A stretch of 64,000 nucleotides of DNA from Ignavibacteriales bacterium UBA1304 (GCA_002307295.1 DBTY01000039.1:1-64000); one strand, 5' to 3'; counted from the first letter of the stretch, positions 35,119 to 43,669 are shown. Notes: generated from the sequence alone by a model not told the origin. A program made the numbers and translations.

Positions 35119-36795
35119 ATGGAAAAACTTAATAAGTTCAGCAGTCATCTGACTGAACAAAAATCTCAGGTTGGTTCTCAGGCTATGCTTTACGGTATTG
35201 GATTTACCGATGAAGATATGAAAAAAGGACAGGTCGGAATTGCCAGCATGGGCTGGGAAGGCAATCCCTGTAACATGCATCTTAACGATTTGGCAAAAGA
35301 AGTAAAAAAAGGAGTCCAGGACGCAGGTCTTTTGGGCTTAATTTTTAATACTATTGGAGTTAGCGACGGTATTTCGATGGGAACTGAGGGAATGAAATAC
35401 TCCCTTCCTTCCAGAGACGTTATTGCCGACTCAATTGAAATTGTAATGAGCGCTCAATGGTACGACGCTAACATTTCTATCCCCGGCTGCGATAAAAATA
35501 TGCCTGGCTCGCTTATAGCTATGGCGCGCGTTAACAGACCAAGTATTATGATTTATGGCGGAACAATTAAAGCCGGCCATTATGAAGGACAAAAACTTGA
35601 TATGGTTTCAGCTTTTGAGGCTTACGGAAAGTTTCTTGCAAAAGAACTGAGCGACGAGGATTTAACGCAAGTGCTGAAGCACTCGTGTCCCGGCGCTGGC
35701 GCCTGCGGAGGCATGTACACCGCAAACACAATGGCAACGGCAATCGAAACCCTTGGCATGACCCTTCCTTTTAGTTCCTCTCTCCCGGCAGTTTATAAAG
35801 CAAAAGCTGAAGAATGTTACAAAACCGGCGCAGCAATCAGAAATTTAATAGAAAAAGACATCAAACCTAAAGATATCCTTACAAAAAAAGCTTTTGAAAA
35901 CGCCATCACTATTGTAATAGCTATGGGCGGTTCCACAAACGCTGTTTTGCATCTTATTGCTATTGCAAAAGCCGCAGGGGTAAAATTAACTATTGATGAT
36001 TTCCAGAGAATATCAGACAAGACCCCTTATCTGGCAGATCTGAAACCAAGCGGAGTTTATGTTATGGAAGACCTCCTTGAAGTTGGAGGCGTTCCTGCCG
36101 TTCAGAAAATGCTGCTTAAAGAAGGATTTTTACATGGCGACTGCCTTACAGTAACCGGTAAAACTCTTGCTGAAAATCTTGAAGAAGTTGACGGATTAAA
36201 AGAAGGACAAACAATTATTGCTCCTGTCTCTAAACCAATAAAGAAAAACGGACACTTACAGATTCTTCGTGGTAATTTAGCAAGCGAAGGCTCAGTAGCT
36301 AAAATCACTGGTAAAGAAGGTTTAAGCTTTTCAGGTCCGGCAAAAGTATATGACTCCGAGGAAATTTGCCTCAGGGCTATCGAAGACGGCAAAGTTGTCT
36401 CTGGCGACGTTGTTGTTATTAGATATGAAGGTCCTAAAGGCGGTCCAGGCATGAGAGAAATGCTCCAGATTACTTCTACCATTATGGGCGCAGGACTTGG
36501 CCAAAGCGTGGCTCTTATAACCGACGGAAGATTTTCCGGCGGAACGCACGGATTTGTAGTAGGGCATATTACTCCCGAAGCCCAGGTAGGCGGGCTTATT
36601 GCCTTGGTTCACGATGGAGATATAATTTCAATAGACAGCGAGAAGAATTCAATTTCGCTCGATGTTCCGGATGCGGAAATTGAAAAGAGAAGAAAAAACT
36701 GGACGGCTCCTGCTTTTAGGGCTACGAAAGGAATTTTGTATAAGTATATTAAATCAGTTTCATCAGCTTCAGAAGGCTGCGTAACTGACGAATAA
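35119..36795 (+). CDS. ilvD: Dihydroxy-acid dehydratase
   Basis: A 558-aa iron-sulfur enzyme that dehydrates 2,3-dihydroxy-isovalerate and -methylvalerate in valine, leucine and isoleucine synthesis. Cluster cysteines lie in PGCDKNMPGSL (Cys124) and SCPGAGACGGMYTANTMA (Cys190/196 region). GGSTNAVLHL and LITDGRFSGGTHG are further signatures. The ATG at 35119 is chosen because AAAGGA lies eight bases upstream and the length then equals the family norm; an upstream in-frame ATG at 35062 would add 19 atypical residues. It is alone, not with ilvB/N/C. A terminator follows at 36824-36858. Confidence 0.96.
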   Translation: MEKLNKFSSHLTEQKSQVGSQAMLYGIGFTDEDMKKGQVGIASMGWEGNPCNMHLNDLAKEVKKGVQDAGLLGLIFNTIGVSDGISMGTEGMKYSLPSRDVIADSIEIVMSAQWYDANISIPGCDKNMPGSLIAMARVNRPSIMIYGGTIKAGHYEGQKLDMVSAFEAYGKFLAKELSDEDLTQVLKHSCPGAGACGGMYTANTMATAIETLGMTLPFSSSLPAVYKAKAEECYKTGAAIRNLIEKDIKPKDILTKKAFENAITIVIAMGGSTNAVLHLIAIAKAAGVKLTIDDFQRISDKTPYLADLKPSGVYVMEDLLEVGGVPAVQKMLLKEGFLHGDCLTVTGKTLAENLEEVDGLKEGQTIIAPVSKPIKKNGHLQILRGNLASEGSVAKITGKEGLSFSGPAKVYDSEEICLRAIEDGKVVSGDVVVIRYEGPKGGPGMREMLQITSTIMGAGLGQSVALITDGRFSGGTHGFVVGHITPEAQVGGLIALVHDGDIISIDSEKNSISLDVPDAEIEKRRKNWTAPAFRATKGILYKYIKSVSSASEGCVTDE

Positions 36796-36823
36796 ATTTT
36801 CAGGCCGATAATTCATTAAGTTA

Positions 36824-36858
36824 ATAGCACAAGCGCCTTGAGTTTGTGCTATTTTTTT
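36824..36858 (+). terminator. Rho-independent terminator of ilvD
   Basis: ATAGCACAA (36824-36832) pairs with TTGTGCTAT (36844-36852), followed by seven T. Confidence 0.9.
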
Positions 36859-36943
36859 GCTCTTGTAATAACAAATTAACAATTGCTAAACTTTACAGGG
36901 TGAAACTTCTTTATATTATTATATTGGGTCTTCAAAACAAAAT

Positions 36944-37023
36944 GTCATTCCTGCGAAAGCAGAAATCCCTTAGTAAATAATAAATAAAGATATTTAGAAG
37001 ATACCTGCTTCCGCAGGTATGAC
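36944..37023. repeat. REPIN-like composite repeat 3
   Basis: Starts GTCATTCCTGC-GAAA-GCAG (imperfect right arm) and ends ATACCTGC-TTCC-GCAGGTATGAC, 80 bases, with a longer AT-rich spacer than the other copies. Confidence 0.8.
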
Positions 37024-37070
37024 AATCGTTTTTATTTCATAAAAGGCATTTTGCCATCCATAGCTGACGT

Positions 37071-37739
37071 TTATTTTTTTGAGCGATAAGCGCCATAAAC
37101 AATTAAAAGCTGCGCCGGGTAATAAGTAAACATTATCCAGAAACTTGAGTTCGGTATTTTAGTCAAAAACATATTGATTGCAATGAGGGAATCCGAAATA
37201 ATAAACAGAAAAGCTCCAACTATAATTAGTGGATGATTATTTTTTCCAAGAATTGAAGAAAGCCCCATTAGCATTATTAAAAAAAGATATATTGTCACGG
37301 GAACTGTCATTCCGCCTAAATTTGGGCCTAATATACTCCAGATTACAATGCTGTAAAGAACGACCGCTGAAGCAAAATATATCCCCGGTTTTTGGATTTT
37401 TGGCTCCTTAAAAAGAGCTATGACGTACATTAAATGCGCCAAACCAAAAGAAGATAAACCGAAAATGAAAAAATGGTTTCCGCTTAAAGAAAGGAACACG
37501 TCGCCTACGGCAGAAAAAACAGTTCCGGTAAAAATAAACTTTCCTATGCTTCCGGGTACGCTTTTAATAGCAATTAAAGACAGGCATAAAATTGGAATAG
37601 CTTTTATTGCATAATGAAACGGATACGGGCGCAGCTCAAGAGTAGTTAAATACGCAATTGAGAAAATGAAAAAGATTAAATAAAGAATTATATCTGTTCT
37701 GCTGAAAATGTAAAATCTGTCTTTGATAAATTTTAACAT
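37071..37739 (-). CDS. YhhN/TMEM86 family membrane protein (lysoplasmalogenase-like)
   Basis: A 222-aa protein with about eight hydrophobic segments. AKAIPILCLSL-like (KAIPILCLSLIAI), FSAVGDVFLSLSGNHFFIFGLSSFGLAHLMYVIAL and the late ISDSLIAINMF are the YhhN hallmarks, with conserved Gly-Asp and His residues in the membrane. Some members cleave the vinyl-ether bond of lysoplasmalogens; most bacterial ones are uncharacterised. Flanked on both sides by REPIN-like repeats and with no operon partner. Confidence 0.85.
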   Translation of the reverse strand: MLKFIKDRFYIFSRTDIILYLIFFIFSIAYLTTLELRPYPFHYAIKAIPILCLSLIAIKSVPGSIGKFIFTGTVFSAVGDVFLSLSGNHFFIFGLSSFGLAHLMYVIALFKEPKIQKPGIYFASAVVLYSIVIWSILGPNLGGMTVPVTIYLFLIMLMGLSSILGKNNHPLIIVGAFLFIISDSLIAINMFLTKIPNSSFWIMFTYYPAQLLIVYGAYRSKK

Positions 37740-37792
37740 TCTGGTTTCTCGCTTTTCGGTTTAGGTTATATAATATTGTCGTAGTCCATTAT

Positions 37793-37861
37793 GTCATACC
37801 AGCGAAAGCAGGTATTTAAAGCTAAACATTAGTCAGCGATTCCTGCTTCCGCAGGAATGAC
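37793..37861. repeat. REPIN-like composite repeat 4
   Basis: GTCATACCAGC-GAAA-GCAGGTAT (one mismatch) and ATTCCTGC-TTCC-GCAGGAATGAC, 69 bases, bounded by GTCAT and ATGAC. With repeat 3 it brackets the YhhN-like gene. Confidence 0.85.
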
Positions 37862-37903
37862 ATTTAATTTTGATAGTAATTTTTAGTCGCGTCAATCTTA
37901 TAG

Positions 37904-38236
37904 CTACGACCAGGTTTTCCATATTTCAGGTCTATTGCCTAAAGTAGCGTTTCGTCCGTTTCTTACAATTGGCGTCTTAAAAAGCAAAGCGTTTTCCAAC
38001 AAAACTGTTTCAACATCGTGTTTAATATACTGGAGGTTTTGTTTTTTGTATTCCTTCCCTTCAGTATCTATTAAGTCATCCAAAGGAATAACGGCGGAAA
38101 TATTATCAAGTTCGCCTTTGCTTACTCCCTTTTCATTCAAATCGCGGAAATGATAAGGGATGTTTCTTTCCTTAAAATATCGTTCCGCTTTGCGCGTTTC
38201 GCTGCATTTTTTTGTTCCAAATATTTGTATGTTCAT
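37904..38236 (-). CDS. ArsC/Spx-family thioredoxin-fold protein
   Basis: A 110-aa cytoplasmic protein with the ArsC-family start NIQIFGTKKCSETRKAERYFKER: a single active-site cysteine (Cys11) followed by the conserved KA helix. The C-terminal half has LLENALLFKTPIVRNGRNATLGN, matching the PIVR segment of ArsC/Spx proteins. Since it has one cysteine where Spx has CxxC, a reductase-like or YffB-like role is more likely, but arsenate reductase activity cannot be asserted. No arsenic genes are nearby. Confidence 0.8.
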   Translation of the reverse strand: MNIQIFGTKKCSETRKAERYFKERNIPYHFRDLNEKGVSKGELDNISAVIPLDDLIDTEGKEYKKQNLQYIKHDVETVLLENALLFKTPIVRNGRNATLGNRPEIWKTWS

Positions 38237-38313
38237 ATGAATTCTTTTGATGATATTTTATATTCTAAATATAAATAAAATAAATTATTTTACTACAAAA
38301 ATGAATCAAAGTT

Positions 38314-38673
38314 ATGAATCTTGAAATGATAAGAGAATGCTGTTTAAAGAAAAAAGGCGCGGAAGAGACTTTCCCTTTTGACGATATTACCCCCGTCTAT
38401 AAAGTGATGAATAAAATGTTCCTTCTTGCAAGCGTCGTTCCGCCATACAGCATAAATGTAAAAGCTGATCCTGAAAATATTATTGATATGCGCGAGCGTT
38501 ACGAAGCCGTTACTCCGGGCTATCATATGAGCAAAGCTCACTGGAATTCGGTAGCGCTGGATAATACAATTGAAGATAAGCTGATTTTTCAGTGGATTGA
38601 CGATTCGTATAATTTAGTAGTTAAGGGGTTAAAGAAATCTGACAAAGAAGAACTAAATAAATTAGAAAACTGA
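38314..38673 (+). CDS. MmcQ/YjbR family protein
   Basis: A 119-aa protein of the YjbR fold (CyaY-like double wing). LKKKGAEETFPFDDITPVYKVMNKMFLL, INVKADPENIIDMRERYEAVTPGYHMSKAHWNSVALD and the final SYNLVVKGL are the family core. Reported members bind DNA, but function is largely unknown. It precedes a TfoX C-domain gene by eight bases, so the two are likely co-transcribed. Confidence 0.88.
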   Translation: MNLEMIRECCLKKKGAEETFPFDDITPVYKVMNKMFLLASVVPPYSINVKADPENIIDMRERYEAVTPGYHMSKAHWNSVALDNTIEDKLIFQWIDDSYNLVVKGLKKSDKEELNKLEN

Positions 38674-38681
38674 GGCTGATT

Positions 38682-38945
38682 ATGGCAGAAGCGTTAAAAG
38701 GGATTATCAACATTGGCAAGGATACCGAAGCAAAACTTAAACAAGCCGGAATAAATTCATTTGACGAGTTAAAATCGCTCGGCAGCAAGCAGGCTTTTTT
38801 GCGGCTTCAGGCGTATGACGCGGGCGCTTGTCTTAGTTTACTTTATGGATTAGAAGGCGCAATAGAAGGAGTAAAATGGAGCTCCCTCTCTCCCGCTAAA
38901 AAACAGGACTTAAAGGAATTTATTACAGCTGTAAAAAAAAGATAA
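38682..38945 (+). CDS. Stand-alone TfoX C-terminal domain protein
   Basis: An 87-aa protein formed almost entirely of the TfoX_C helix-hairpin-helix-like domain: INIGKDTEAKLKQAGINSFDELKSLGS and then LRLQAYDAGACLSLLYGLEGAIEGV and WSSLSPAKKQDLKEF. In TfoX/Sxy this domain accompanies an N-terminal domain that is absent here. Pairing with a MmcQ protein in one unit is noteworthy since the TfoX N-domain is related in fold to MmcQ (inference: a split TfoX). Confidence 0.85.
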   Translation: MAEALKGIINIGKDTEAKLKQAGINSFDELKSLGSKQAFLRLQAYDAGACLSLLYGLEGAIEGVKWSSLSPAKKQDLKEFITAVKKR

Positions 38946-38971
38946 AAATAAAACATAATTCATTTTCTGGG

Positions 38972-38994
38972 GCGCTAAGGCCGCGCCTTGGCGC
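38972..38994. terminator. Hairpin after the TfoX-C gene
   Basis: GCGCTAAGG (38972-38980) pairs with CCTTGGCGC (38986-38994) with one G-T pair. There is no T-run after it, so it may be a repeat and not a terminator; a lone CCTTGGAGGT arm follows at 39024-39033. Confidence 0.45.
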
Positions 38995-39155
38995 ATGATT
39001 AAAATAATTAATTTGAGTAATGACCTTGGAGGTTTCCAAATAAAAGCCTAATTATACAAATTGTTTTACAAGCGTGGTTTATCCATAATAGTTATTCCAA
39101 ATGTATTGGTAAAACTGCTTAATAGTTACATAAATATTAATTATGAGGTTTTATA

Positions 39156-40052
39156 ATGAACGCATCTGAAATAGTAAACGAATGTAAAGAAAGAATCAAA
39201 GGACTAGAGAGCCTTTCAAGCGCAATTAATTGGAACTCAATCGAAGCACAATTACGGAAAAACCCCAACCTCTATTTAGAAACTCCTAAAATAGGAACGC
39301 CATTAAACTTAGTTGAATCTATTATGCGTCCTTATCCATGTTTTGGAAATAGCTTTAATTACAAATTAAATTTAGAAGCATTAAACAGTTCAATAGAGGC
39401 ATTATCTGATATTCTTGACCAAAAAGAGAAAAAAAATATTTCTGACAAAATTAGCAATTTATCAAATACTAGTTTCTGGGATACTATGGTTGAACTATGG
39501 TTTGCCAAAGAGTTAAAAGACCAAAAGTTAAAAATCCGGCTGGATTATCCTTTGACGGAATGTAAAAAGAGTAAGACTCCGCCGAATGCTGATATTGCTA
39601 TTATTGATCAGAATGATGAGCCTATATTGCTAATTGATTGTCTTTGTCCGACTTTAGAAGGCTATATAGAACTTGAATTGTCTTACGAGGACAAATATTT
39701 TAGCCCAAACCAGTTGGGAGCAGATTTGTGCATCTCAAAAAAAATTAGGAATAAATTTGAATTGAAATTCGCTTCACATGTAGACTCATTTCCAAAAACA
39801 AAGTTTGTGCTAATACTTTCATTAATAAAATTCGATGAACTATCATTCCATCTCGAATACAAGCCAATATGGATTGATACTTCAGAAAATAATTATAACA
39901 AACGGATGGACTATGCAGTTGTAGTAAGATTTGATACAAGAAATGATAACACATTAGGTTTCTATGAGTTGATAGAATTTGGTAGGGGTAAAGATAAATA
40001 TAGTTTAGTTCCCGGAGTAATAAGTCAAATAATGGCTTTAATTGAAAAATAA
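39156..40052 (+). CDS. Orphan protein of unknown function, possible degenerate PD-(D/E)XK fold
   Basis: A 298-aa soluble protein; I do not recognise the family. A helical N-terminal region (1-110) is followed by a segment with Glu in FWDTMVELWFAKELKDQ (about 109-125), Asp in PPNADIAIIDQ (about 145-155) and EPILLIDCLCP (about 157-167). Their order recalls a PD-(D/E)XK nuclease core, but the final lysine is replaced, so it would be inactive or unrelated. GAGG before the ATG is a fair ribosome site. The gene stands alone between CCTTGG-arm repeats at 39024 and 40070-40102. Confidence 0.6.
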   Translation: MNASEIVNECKERIKGLESLSSAINWNSIEAQLRKNPNLYLETPKIGTPLNLVESIMRPYPCFGNSFNYKLNLEALNSSIEALSDILDQKEKKNISDKISNLSNTSFWDTMVELWFAKELKDQKLKIRLDYPLTECKKSKTPPNADIAIIDQNDEPILLIDCLCPTLEGYIELELSYEDKYFSPNQLGADLCISKKIRNKFELKFASHVDSFPKTKFVLILSLIKFDELSFHLEYKPIWIDTSENNYNKRMDYAVVVRFDTRNDNTLGFYELIEFGRGKDKYSLVPGVISQIMALIEK

Positions 40053-40069
40053 AACGTCTGCTTCATTTT

Positions 40070-40102
40070 GACCTCCAAGGGCGCAGAAACGCCTTGGAGG
40101 TC
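40070..40102. repeat. CCTTGG-arm palindrome, also a terminator-like hairpin
   Basis: GACCTCCAAGG (40070-40080) and CCTTGGAGGTC (40092-40102) form an 11-bp perfect stem around GCGCAGAAACG, then GTTTT. A relative with an equal loop start (GGCGCAGA) is at 59729-59773 and a left half is at 43566-43582. It probably terminates the orphan gene. Confidence 0.75.
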
Positions 40103-40116
40103 GTTTTATAAAACGG

Positions 40117-40992
40117 TTATTTGTTTGCCGAATAAATTGTCTTTAAAAATTCTTCCAGCGTCTCAGGGCGTCTGCCGATTAATGTTTCCAGGTCGGAGTG
40201 AGCGGTTTCAAATTCTCCCTGAGCAATTGCTCCGCTAAAGCCTGCAACCATTCCTGAAATTTCAACAGGGACGCCATGTTTGGTAAGCGTTTCAATATAA
40301 ACTTCCTTGGAAGGACTGACATATGTGATTTCTTTTTTTACAATATCGCTTAAGATTGCAGCAACTTCGCTTATTGAATAATTAATATTATTAGCAATAA
40401 TATATTCTTTATTCTCGCGCCCCTCGCCCGCTAGAATAGCTGCTGCGGCTTCGGCCATATCTTTACGGGAAGCAAATGAAGCCTTGCCGTCGCCTGCCGG
40501 AAGGAATATTCCCGACTCTATAAATTTTTCTCCAATAAACATAGGCAATACTTCTGCATATAAATTATTCCGCATTATGGTATAAGGGATTCCGCTTGCC
40601 TTAATGCTTTTTTCAGTTCCAATATGCGAAGAGCTTATAAATGCAATAGGCGAAGTTTCAGTTTCATTTTTACGAACAAAACTTGTATAAACAATATGCT
40701 TAACGCCCGCTTCTTTAGCTGCCTTTACGGCGCTCTCCTGCTGTTTTAGCCGATTAGGAATATCGGATCCGGAAATAAGTAAAACTTTGTCAATGCCTGT
40801 AAACGCCTTAACTAAAGAATTATAATCATTATAATCGCCAATTATAACTTTTACCCCCTGAGATTTAAAGTCGACTGCTTTGTTTTCATCTCTTGCAAGC
40901 GCCGCAATGTTATTGGCAGGGACGCCTCTCTTTAAAAGAAAGTTAATTGTCGCTTTGCCAAAATTACCTGTCGAGCCAGTTATTAAAATCAT
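40117..40992 (-). CDS. NmrA/QorB-like NAD(P)-dependent oxidoreductase
   Basis: A 291-aa atypical SDR. The start MILITGSTGNFGKATINFLLKRG holds the GxxGxxG nucleotide site, and IAALARDENKAVDFKSQGVKVIIGDYND plus VLLISGSDIPNRLKQQESAVKAAKEAGVKHIVYTSF are typical of NmrA-like/quinone oxidoreductase 2 proteins. Divergent to an HxlR regulator with a shared 128-base promoter region, an arrangement that usually means local control and response to electrophiles or quinones (inference). Confidence 0.87.
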   Translation of the reverse strand: MILITGSTGNFGKATINFLLKRGVPANNIAALARDENKAVDFKSQGVKVIIGDYNDYNSLVKAFTGIDKVLLISGSDIPNRLKQQESAVKAAKEAGVKHIVYTSFVRKNETETSPIAFISSSHIGTEKSIKASGIPYTIMRNNLYAEVLPMFIGEKFIESGIFLPAGDGKASFASRKDMAEAAAAILAGEGRENKEYIIANNINYSISEVAAILSDIVKKEITYVSPSKEVYIETLTKHGVPVEISGMVAGFSGAIAQGEFETAHSDLETLIGRRPETLEEFLKTIYSANK

Positions 40993-41066
40993 TTTTGTAT
41001 CCTTTATGTAATTTATTATTACTTTTAATTTAAAGTACTTATATTTACTGTTAAAATATATAGCAG

Positions 41067-41080
41067 TATACTAAAGTATA
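41067..41080. promoter_or_regulatory. Candidate HxlR operator
   Basis: TATAC-TAAA-GTATA, a 5-4-5 inverted repeat, lies in the divergent region between the NmrA-like and HxlR genes. HxlR-family regulators bind short AT-rich dyads of this scale. Tentative. Confidence 0.4.
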
Positions 41081-41120
41081 GCGGCTAATAATAATATAGC
41101 ATCACACAAACGACAAAAAA

Positions 41121-41480
41121 ATGAGAAAAGATACATTTTTGAAAAATGCAAAATCCTGCCCGGCGCAGTATGTCCTGGCGTTAAATGACACTTTAAACGT
41201 ATTTACCGGAAAATGGAAACTGCCAATTATTGGGACGTTGTTATTCGATAAAAAGCGATTTACTGAAATTCAGAAGAATATTCCAAAGATTACGCCTCGA
41301 ATGCTGTCAAAGGAATTAAAGGATTTAGAAATCAACGGCGTTGTAAAGCGGACTGTATACGATAGCATTCCTGTTTCGGTAGAGTATGAACTGACCGATT
41401 CAGCGCGATTGCTGGGAGGCGTTTTGGATAAAATGCTTGAATGGGGTTTGCAGCACAGAAAGAAAAATATCGGGGAATAG
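41121..41480 (+). CDS. HxlR family transcriptional regulator
   Basis: A 119-aa winged-helix DNA-binding protein. SCPAQYVLALNDTLNVFTGKWKLPIIGTLL, RFTEIQKNIPKITPRMLSKELKDLEINGVVKRTVY and YELTDSARLL are the family core. The conserved N-terminal cysteine (Cys13) is the redox or electrophile sensor in YodB/HypR relatives. It should control its divergent NmrA-like neighbour and itself. Confidence 0.92.
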   Translation: MRKDTFLKNAKSCPAQYVLALNDTLNVFTGKWKLPIIGTLLFDKKRFTEIQKNIPKITPRMLSKELKDLEINGVVKRTVYDSIPVSVEYELTDSARLLGGVLDKMLEWGLQHRKKNIGE

Positions 41481-41598
41481 ATTTAGTCTAAAACAAAAAA
41501 ATAACGGCGGTTTAATATCTTATTCAGCTTTGAATAAGCCGCCGGATTGATTATTTTTAAAGTCTAAATTTTTATTTTTAACCATTAATTTTATTGAT

Positions 41599-43299
41599 AT
41601 GAAACTTAGTAAAGCATTTATCCCAACATTAAAAGAAGTTCCAGCCGACGCAATTACGGCAAGCCATGTGCTTATGCTCCGTTCCGGTATGGTAAGGATG
41701 TTATCGGCCGGCATTTATTCGTTTTTGCCTTTAGGCTATAGGGTAGTCCAAAATATTACCTCTATTATAAGAGAAGAAATGAACGCTATTGGCGCTCAGG
41801 AATTTCATTTGCCCGCGCTTAATCCCCGCGAAATTTGGGAAGAAACCAACAGAGTAGCCGCTTTTGGCGATACTATGTTTCACATCAAAAACCTAAACAG
41901 AGATTATGTCCTTGCTCCTACTCACGAAGAAATTATGACGTATCACGCAAGAAACCAGATAACGTCTTATAAAGAGATGCCGCAGATATGGTATCAGATA
42001 CAGACTAAATTCCGGAACGAAGCAAGACCAAGAAGCGGCGTTATACGCGGCAGACAGTTCCTTATGAAAGACGCTTATTCGTTTGATTCCTCCTGGGAGA
42101 ATTTAGATAAATCGTACGCTTTGCACGATAAAGCTTACAGAAATATTTTTAACCGTTGCGGAATAAAATACTTCATAGTCGGCGCGTCAAGCGGAGCGAT
42201 GGGCGGAACCGGATCGGAAGAGTTTATGGTTAAGTCCGACGCAGGCGAAGACACAGTAGCTTATTGCGAAAAATGCGGTTACGCGGCTAATGTTGAAGTT
42301 GCAACTTCTGTCGTAGCTCCAATTGCAAGGGACGCCGTAAGCGAAGAATTAAAAGAAATTTCTACTCCAAATGTAAAATCAATCGACGAGCTTTGCGCCT
42401 TCTTAAAAATTGACGAAACTCAATGCGCCAAATCAAGAGTATACATCTTTGACGAAAAGCCAATTCTTATTTTAATTACCGGCAACGAAGAAGTAAACGA
42501 AACAAAATTAGAAAAACTTCTTGGCGGTTCTATTCGCCCCGCTCATCCGGAAGAACTTAAAGAAATTACCGGAGCGGATGCTGGTTCTATTGGGCCTGTT
42601 GGTTATAAAGGCAGAATTATTGCAGATAACAAACTGAAAGGCAGAAACAATCTTTACAGCGGCGCTAATAAAAACGATTATCACCTTGGCGGAGTTGATT
42701 TTACGCGCGATATTAAAAACATTGAGTATGCCGACGTTAGAATCGTAGAAGCCGAAGAAGGATGCCCTAATTGCGGAGAAAAACTTGGCGTGTTTACTTC
42801 AATTGAACTTGGGCACATTTTCAAACTTGGCACAAAATATTCTGCCGCTATGGGCGCAACTTTTCTTGACGAAAACGGGAAAGATAATCCAATTATCATG
42901 GGCAGCTACGGCATTGGCTGCGAAAGAGTTATGGCCTGTTACATTGAACAGCATCACGACGAGCATGGAATTATCTGGGAGAAAGCTCTTGCCCCGTACC
43001 ATATTCAGCTGCTTGGCTTGAATATGAAAAAACAGGAAGTAGCTGAAGAATCAGAAAAAATTTATAACGAGCTTTTAGGCTCCGGTTATGAAGTTTTGTT
43101 TGACGACAGAACAGACGCGCAGGCAGGTTTTAAATTTAAAGACGCAGACCTTATGGGAATGCCTTTGCAGGTTATAGTCGGCGATAAAAAGCTTAAAGAG
43201 CAAAAAGTTGAAGTTAAAATCAGAAAGACAGGCGAGCGTTTTGACGTAGACATAGATAAAGTAATCGCCTGGGTTAAAGAATATTTCGAAAAAAATTAA
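41599..43299 (+). CDS. proS: Prolyl-tRNA synthetase (bacterial type with editing domain)
   Basis: A 566-aa class II aminoacyl-tRNA synthetase that charges tRNA-Pro. Motif 2 is in FRNEARPRSGVIRGRQFLMKDAYSFD, and motif 3 in GSYGIGCERVMACYIEQ. The INS editing domain that clears mischarged alanine lies between them (about 225-385). The anticodon-binding domain closes the protein (VLFDDRTDAQAGFKFKDADLMGMP). Its stop overlaps the start of an 82-aa gene by one base. A cysteine pair (CEKCGY, CPNCGE) before and after the INS domain is normal for this type. Confidence 0.96.
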   Translation: MKLSKAFIPTLKEVPADAITASHVLMLRSGMVRMLSAGIYSFLPLGYRVVQNITSIIREEMNAIGAQEFHLPALNPREIWEETNRVAAFGDTMFHIKNLNRDYVLAPTHEEIMTYHARNQITSYKEMPQIWYQIQTKFRNEARPRSGVIRGRQFLMKDAYSFDSSWENLDKSYALHDKAYRNIFNRCGIKYFIVGASSGAMGGTGSEEFMVKSDAGEDTVAYCEKCGYAANVEVATSVVAPIARDAVSEELKEISTPNVKSIDELCAFLKIDETQCAKSRVYIFDEKPILILITGNEEVNETKLEKLLGGSIRPAHPEELKEITGADAGSIGPVGYKGRIIADNKLKGRNNLYSGANKNDYHLGGVDFTRDIKNIEYADVRIVEAEEGCPNCGEKLGVFTSIELGHIFKLGTKYSAAMGATFLDENGKDNPIIMGSYGIGCERVMACYIEQHHDEHGIIWEKALAPYHIQLLGLNMKKQEVAEESEKIYNELLGSGYEVLFDDRTDAQAGFKFKDADLMGMPLQVIVGDKKLKEQKVEVKIRKTGERFDVDIDKVIAWVKEYFEKN

Positions 43300-43547
43300 T
43301 GAACGATTTGTATTTGTTTTCGGAAGAAAACCTTGCAAAGCAGATAAACGAAACTAAGTACGAGCTTGGTTTTTACAGAGTGAAGTTTTACGCGCTGGAC
43401 GGGAAACTGTCCGGCGACGTAACCGATGAAGTATCGGAGTTTTATTTATATCCCAGCGGAGGGACGCTGCGCGATAAAAATTTTAATATAGTATTATATT
43501 CTTCTAAGTTTGACATCTACCGCGGCTATATCCCGCCAAATAAGTAA
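43299..43547 (+). CDS. 82-aa protein coupled to proS, unknown function
   Basis: A small soluble protein (MNDLYLFSEENLAKQINETKY start) that overlaps proS by one base (TAATG), so its translation depends on proS. It is mostly beta-strand in character: YELGFYRVKFYALDGKLSGDVTDEVSEFYLYPSGGTLRDKNFNIVLYSS. I do not recognise a family. Coding is supported by the tight coupling and normal composition; function cannot be given. Confidence 0.6.
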   Translation: MNDLYLFSEENLAKQINETKYELGFYRVKFYALDGKLSGDVTDEVSEFYLYPSGGTLRDKNFNIVLYSSKFDIYRGYIPPNK

Positions 43548-43669
43548 AAAACAATTAGAAAGTTAGACCTTCAAGGCGGCGCATCTTTGAACTGATATGC
43601 ATGGTAAGCTGCAAAAATCAAACGACACTTCAGTGTAAGTATTACACCGCAAAATTACTTTTATCTGAT

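Noticed and set aside
37904..38236. Arsenate reductase assignment (arsC)
   Set aside because: Family fold is clear, but the arginine triad of true ArsC was not verified and no ars genes are near; left as family-level call.
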